NCBI RefSeq assembly: GCF_009601015.1
Contig: NZ_WITJ01000014.1
Span: forward strand, 1 to 46,638
DNA length: 46,638 nucleotides
Source of the DNA: Lactococcus hircilactis
GTDB lineage: Bacteria > Bacillota > Bacilli > Lactobacillales > Streptococcaceae
Reading direction: 5' to 3'
The translations under genes and the position numbers were made by a program. Positions 42,790-46,638 of this stretch are shown here, piece by piece (position 1 is the first letter of the stretch; every line of letters begins with the position of its first letter). Under the pieces are notes generated by a model. The model had not been told where the DNA came from. It made no database searches and saw only the letters and a list, made by a program, of their open reading frames with translations.

Positions 42790-42956
42790 TGTTCGGTAAA
42801 AATTTTCCGATTCGAAATTTCAGAGCGAAAGGAGCGAGTGAAATCGCAGATATAGGATACAATGCAACTAAGAAAGTCTGGTTTTACGGTCTAAAATTTC
42901 ATGCGATCGTAAGTCATTTATTGTGCGTAGCCGTGTTCAAAGTGGTCGGCTTTTAA
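42790..42956 (+). pseudogene. Transposase fragment, IS982-like
   Basis: The plus strand encodes PIRNFRAKGASEIADIGYN followed by ATKKVWFYGLKFHAIVS, which has the look of the middle part of an IS982-family transposase. Neither end nor catalytic triad is present. It abuts the accessory gene remnant and may have destroyed its 5' end. Confidence 0.55.
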
Positions 42957-42979
42957 TGTTTCAATTGATTTTTTAAGAC

Positions 42980-43155
42980 TTACTTTCTTATCTTTTGATA
43001 GATCACCATGCTTAACTCCCCTGTTAAATCAGAAATATCTTTTGGATTAATTTTCTCATAATCAAAGAGAATGTTTTCACGAATCATGGCCGTTCCTTTG
43101 TCGTCTGTTGAATAATCGATTTTTGTGGATATGCCACGAATCCCGTGTATTTTTT
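42980..43155 (-). pseudogene. C-terminal piece of an unrecognised gene, truncated by an IS6 end
   Basis: The minus strand is open from the IS6 end to a stop at 42980, giving about 58 residues (GIRGISTKIDYSTDDKGTAM, then FDYEKINPKDISDLTGELS). I do not recognise the family. The apparent start codon lies inside the IS end, so the true N terminus is lost. Confidence 0.5.
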
Positions 43156-43240
43156 GGTTCTGTTGCAAAGTTTTTCGATAAATCTATTTTAGTGTAAAAT
43201 TAAGTAAAAAGATAGCGAGGCAGTTATAAAGGTTCCTAAG
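43156..43240. mobile_element. IS6-family (ISS1/IS1216-like) terminal fragment
   Basis: GGTTCTGTTGCAAAGTTTTT (43156-43175) is the terminal inverted repeat typical of IS6-family elements in lactic acid bacteria. Only some 85 bp follow before IS30 transposase sequence begins; the transposase is absent. It marks a deletion junction. Confidence 0.7.
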
Positions 43241-43580
43241 CTAGATGCCTTCTAGCTCCTGATGAATGACCTCCAGAGAGTCCTTGGCTTCTTTAAGACG
43301 TGCGCTCACATAATGGTCAATTTCAGGCGTGAGTTTACTAGGACGGACACTGTTTACCCTCAAAGCTTCGTAATTTTCTTGAGCCCTTTGGGCAGAGTAT
43401 TTTACCTTCAGCTTGAGCTGGATTATCCCTCGCTTGATTTCGTTATCAATCGTTCCATGAACCTTATTTAATAAACGGTCAATTGCTTGGTGACTTGTTG
43501 TGCCAACGCTCAATATTCAGCCTGTCTTGATAAGTCAGCTGTTCGCCTTTGGTAGGGGTTGTGTTAGAATAGTCTTGCAT
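43241..43580 (-). pseudogene. IS30-family transposase, N-terminal part, frameshifted
   Basis: From ATG 43580 the frame reads MQDYSNTTPTKGEQLTYQDR to WHNKSPSN and stops. The continuation TSHQAIDRLLNK to KLTPEIDHYVSARLKEAKDS is in another frame, down to a stop at 43241. The helix-turn-helix start of IS30-type transposases is recognisable; the catalytic DDE part is lost. Confidence 0.75.
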
Positions 43581-43703
43581 CTGAATTTCCTTTTTATACT
43601 ATTTGATCGAACTTCTAGTATAAGAGATTCAGGTGTTTTTTGCTGGGATCAGGGTGGCTAACTTCATTTTAAAATTTGCAATATAAAAAATGTCAATTTA
43701 ATA

Positions 43704-43753
43704 TTGAAAAATGAAAGCGCTTATGATATGATTAGCTTAAGCCAAACTTAAGT
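43704..43753 (+). promoter_or_regulatory. Promoter with cre-like site and two tandem palindromes
   Basis: TTGAAA (43704-43709), 17 nt, TATGAT (43727-43732). A cre-like TGAAAGCGCTTATG lies between the boxes. After the -10 come two 8-bp palindromes, GCTTAAGC (43735-43742) and ACTTAAGT (43746-43753), 11 bp apart, which suggests a regulator bound on one helical face. Confidence 0.6.
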
Positions 43754-43766
43754 ATAAGGAGAAAAA

Positions 43767-44207
43767 ATGAACAAAACGAAGAAGTTAATCACCGGTGGGT
43801 TAGTGCTTTTAGTGCTTTTAGCGTTAGGGGGAGGGTTAAGGCAATCGTCCTATTCGGGAGGCAAAATCAGTACACCGGATTCGACAGTGACGGACTTAGA
43901 TTCGTCCTCAGAATCTAGGGGAAAGAAGATAACTCAAAAGAGTTTAGACACAGGGAAGCCAAAAGTTGTGACAGAAGTGAAACCAGCTGCACAAAAAGAA
44001 ATTTCTGCTAGTGTTTCCAAGTCCTTAGGGAAATTTAATGAGAAAGCGATAAAAAATGACTTTTATATCCAAGGGAAGAAAGGGTATGAAAAAGTAAGTA
44101 TTGAAAAGCTAGAAACCATCGAAACAAAACAAGCAATATCAGGAATAAGTTTAGTTCGAGATGTCTCGGATGGTAAAATGAAATATTTAATTACATTTAA
44201 GGAATAA
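43767..44207 (+). CDS. Small exported protein of unknown function, partner of the peptidase
   Basis: The protein has 146 residues: an N-terminal hydrophobic segment (residues 8-24) as signal or anchor without a lipobox cysteine, a Ser/Thr/Lys-rich linker (about 30-70), and a C-terminal domain of about 70 residues (SVSKSLGKFNEKAIKNDFYI onward). I do not recognise it. TAAGGAG precedes the ATG. Thirteen bases separate its stop from the peptidase gene, so they form one operon; an inhibitor, chaperone or cofactor of the peptidase is an inference from pairing. Confidence 0.65.
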   Translation: MNKTKKLITGGLVLLVLLALGGGLRQSSYSGGKISTPDSTVTDLDSSSESRGKKITQKSLDTGKPKVVTEVKPAAQKEISASVSKSLGKFNEKAIKNDFYIQGKKGYEKVSIEKLETIETKQAISGISLVRDVSDGKMKYLITFKE

Positions 44208-44220
44208 GATAGGGGAACAA

Positions 44221-46638
44221 ATGATTCATAAAAAATTGATAGTCAAGGTTGGCATGACCATGGGAATACTTTTATTATTATTTTCCACCATTGCACCGAG
44301 CGTAGCTGCCTATACAACGAGTAAAGATATTGTTACTAAAGATGATGTTTCTGTTGAAATTAAACAAATTAAAGAACTGAATAATGCTTTTTTAAATGTT
44401 TATGTTGATGATTCTACTGATGTATTACCTCAAACACTTACAACTCTCCTTTCCAAGGACTCTGTTGGAGGTTACGGAAACTATACAGTAATGGATAGTC
44501 CAAGGGATGTGAAACGATATGTCTATCCTGGTGCAACCGATGCACAACTTCGTGGTGCTACGATAACACCAGAACAAGCTGTAGCTTGGCTACACCACGT
44601 TGGATATACTGCCACACTCATTAATCGCCCACTAACTACCAATGAAATTAAAGAAAAATTAGATGCCTCTATACCGATTATCCCTATCCTTTCAAGTTCG
44701 AACACCACTGACTGGTTAGGTGGGGCATACGCAGGATTGCTCTATGCGCACGATGATGTAGCAGTTGCGAAAAATCCAAAGCTGAATAAATCTTTCATCG
44801 AAGCTATCAATCTTGGTGATGGGATGATCCAAGATGGACAGGAAAACCAACCTTTTAGCTTTAATAACTCGAAAAGCGATGAACAAAACACCCAAAATTC
44901 AGGCAAATATCAATGGAAACAAACCATTACGGATATTAAGAAAGATCCATCGATGATAAATGCCCAAACCATTGATAGTAATAGGGTGGGTGGAATTTTT
45001 CAATCAAAGAAGACAATATCAGGGCAATATTCTTCAGTTGAATTTACAGATTCCTCCATTATTAAGGCTACACAATCTCATGATGTGCCAACTATTTCTT
45101 ATGGCACATACATGCAAAATAAAGCTTGGATGCCCGCTGTAACTTCTGGTTGGACAGGTGTCCCTGGTGGAACCCTGCGGATGGAAGCTTTCAAAGCAAA
45201 TGTTACACACCTGCCTGAAGGAATCACAGGTGGGATTAGTTATAGTGCTCATGTTCAAAATATTGGATGGCAGGCAGCTGTATCTGATGGAGCAATGGCT
45301 GGTACAACAGGTCAAAGTTTACGAATAGAGGCAATTAAAATTAATTTAACTGGCAAACTTGCTCAACAATATGACATTTACTATTCTGGTTATATTGAAG
45401 GAACGGGCTACACGGATTACGTTAAAAATGGTGAAATACTAGGAAAAACTGGTACTTCTAAAATGTTAAACGGAGTAAACATTTTACTTAGAAAAAAAAC
45501 ACCTAGTCCTTCTCAAGAAGTCAAGGAATCCGCTGTTAAACTTATTAATCTTTATGAGGATGGGAATCACCAAAAAACAATTTCTGATTTAGAATCGTTC
45601 GCTAAGATTAGTTCAAGCGATGCTGTTAGTGCGCAACAAATTATGGATTGGTACCATTTTCTTGGTTTTGAATTTGATACCAATCAAGGCCGATTTTCTA
45701 AGGATAAAGCTATGGCTCTGAATGATACGGGGCGGATTTATTTGACACTTTTAAAAGCAAGTAAAGAGAGTACGGGATTAAAAAATTATGGGCTCATTGG
45801 TACGGGTTACATGAATAATTCAGCTGGTTATCAGCCAAACATGGTTACTTTTTCAGACCAAGATGTTGTACCTTATGCTAGATGGGTTCCGACTGCTAAA
45901 GAAAAAATAAATGTAGACCTCTTGTTCGAACGACAGAAGAATTATAGTTATGATACATTTTCAACAATTGATCTTTATGGGAATGCGGTTGATGATTTTC
46001 AAGAGGAAGTTACTCTCTACAACATCAGAGCAAAAAAAATAGATGATAAGGTTGTTTTTCCTTCTACAGGGACGGGGACAAATCCTTCTGTTACGGATGT
46101 GAAATCAAATGCAAATTTTAAAACAATCTCTAGTTTTTCAGTCAGAGAAGTACAAGGTCAAGAACCCTGGTGTGCTGAATACGATGCTGCTGCAATCATC
46201 AATAGTTTAAATAAGATCTCTAATGAATCAACCAATAATGTGGTCACCGCAAAAGATTTGATGGCTTCTTATTTACCAGGTAAAACCGAAGAACAATTAA
46301 AAAAGATGGGCGGTCAGGATATTAAGAGTAGTCTTACCGTTCTTAAGAACAAATATCAGGTTGCCGCTGATGTGATTGACAGAAAGCTAACATTTGGAGA
46401 AGTAAAACAACAAATTGATAATGGTCAACCTATTGAAATGGATGTGTTTGATAAGGATAATGATGCACCACGTGGGACGGAGAACAATTCGGGGCATGCA
46501 ATATTAATTGTTGGCTATGTGATTCCTAAAGATGGCGATATTAGTACGCATGCACCTTACTATGAGATTTGGAATCCGTGGTGGGGGAAAACATTTTATG
46601 TTTCTTCTAGTGCTTCAATCATTAACTTATGCGGAACG
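44221..46638 (+). CDS. Secreted papain-like (C47-type) peptidase with ChW repeats, 3' end missing
   Basis: 806 codons are visible and the frame is open at the window end; AGGGGA precedes the ATG. A signal peptide (1-30, ending SVAA) leads to a first domain (about 60-190; TPEQAVAWLHHVGYTATLI) that resembles a degenerate peptidase fold. ChW-type repeats follow (about 290-420; YSAHVQNIGWQAAVSDG, AGTTGQSLRIEAIKI), which bind surfaces. After another helical segment a complete C47-like catalytic domain starts near 630: Cys651 in QEPWCAEYDAA, His759 in GHAILIVGY, Asn785 in IWNPWWGKTFY. The closest known type is staphopain. It probably degrades host or competitor proteins; the target is unknown. Confidence 0.8.
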   Translation, partial: MIHKKLIVKVGMTMGILLLLFSTIAPSVAAYTTSKDIVTKDDVSVEIKQIKELNNAFLNVYVDDSTDVLPQTLTTLLSKDSVGGYGNYTVMDSPRDVKRYVYPGATDAQLRGATITPEQAVAWLHHVGYTATLINRPLTTNEIKEKLDASIPIIPILSSSNTTDWLGGAYAGLLYAHDDVAVAKNPKLNKSFIEAINLGDGMIQDGQENQPFSFNNSKSDEQNTQNSGKYQWKQTITDIKKDPSMINAQTIDSNRVGGIFQSKKTISGQYSSVEFTDSSIIKATQSHDVPTISYGTYMQNKAWMPAVTSGWTGVPGGTLRMEAFKANVTHLPEGITGGISYSAHVQNIGWQAAVSDGAMAGTTGQSLRIEAIKINLTGKLAQQYDIYYSGYIEGTGYTDYVKNGEILGKTGTSKMLNGVNILLRKKTPSPSQEVKESAVKLINLYEDGNHQKTISDLESFAKISSSDAVSAQQIMDWYHFLGFEFDTNQGRFSKDKAMALNDTGRIYLTLLKASKESTGLKNYGLIGTGYMNNSAGYQPNMVTFSDQDVVPYARWVPTAKEKINVDLLFERQKNYSYDTFSTIDLYGNAVDDFQEEVTLYNIRAKKIDDKVVFPSTGTGTNPSVTDVKSNANFKTISSFSVREVQGQEPWCAEYDAAAIINSLNKISNESTNNVVTAKDLMASYLPGKTEEQLKKMGGQDIKSSLTVLKNKYQVAADVIDRKLTFGEVKQQIDNGQPIEMDVFDKDNDAPRGTENNSGHAILIVGYVIPKDGDISTHAPYYEIWNPWWGKTFYVSSSASIINLCGT

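Larger units (their letters stand above)
42110..43675. mobile_element. IS30-family element with its interior replaced
   Basis: The inner inverted repeats TGAAGTTAGCCACCC (42119-42133) and its complement (43652-43666) mark both ends. The transposase N terminus lies at the right end and its C terminus (FLPKGTIKTTVRAVARIEKW, NNYPRKLFNYKSPTQM) at the left end, both on the minus strand. About 1 kb of foreign pieces lies between: a XerS-like fragment, an accessory gene remnant, an IS982-like fragment, a truncated gene and an IS6 end. Confidence 0.75.

Overview
The window looks like a low-GC Gram-positive chromosome of the Lactococcus type. The reasons are an ilvD-ilvB-ilvN-ilvC-ilvA-aldB gene order, a menF-menD-menH-menC cluster, dprA, topA and trmFO of Firmicutes type, WxL surface proteins, and above all a XerS recombinase whose start lies 31 bp from a 31-bp site that matches the lactococcal/streptococcal dif site (difSL) as I recall it. 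I cannot fix the species. The dif site at 39791-39821 places the window across the replication terminus.

Layout. 1-6.6 kb: a cell-surface cluster (LPFTG-anchored protein, WxL-interacting membrane protein, small LPQTG protein, small WxL protein, large lectin-like WxL protein). 6.7-11.1 kb, minus strand: a glycerol-teichoic-acid-type operon (ATPase-permease fusion, glycosyltransferase-glycerophosphotransferase fusion, glycerol-3-phosphate cytidylyltransferase), visibly GC-richer than its surroundings over most of its length. 11.3-13.1 kb: a nucleotidyltransferase/partner gene pair and trhO. 13.4-20.6 kb: branched-chain amino acid operon ilvDBNCA and aldB. 20.7-30.9 kb: dprA, a split-barrel flavin-binding-like protein, menaquinone genes menFDHC on the minus strand, then topA and trmFO. 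31.0-32.7 kb: a divergent MarR regulator and MFS exporter. 32.8-38.6 kb: a LacI-type regulator, sugar ABC transporter (one permease gene frameshifted) and a GH13 alpha-glucosidase. 38.7-43.7 kb: the terminus, with xerS and dif, a small accessory gene, a complete second XerS-like recombinase, a third one cut and fused to a transposase tail, a remnant of the accessory gene, and debris of IS30, IS6 and IS982-type elements. 43.8-46.6 kb: a small exported protein and a large papain-like (C47-type) secreted peptidase with ChW repeats that runs off the window.

Most interesting points. (1) The dif neighbourhood: xerS has its -35 box inside dif and an apparently leaderless mRNA; next to it lies a second XerS-type recombinase unit, and between them a strong isolated promoter and terminator about 75 nt apart predict a two-hairpin small RNA antisense to the 3' untranslated region of that unit. 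(2) A dispersed 16-bp palindrome CTGTCAGNNCTGACAG with ten copies of its 12-bp core in the first 31 kb, in coding and non-coding DNA; two copies lie in the linker of the ATPase-permease fusion, where base composition also shifts. (3) A TxpA/BsrG-like type I toxin gene whose expected stop codon reads TGG and whose antisense side is cut by an IS30 end.
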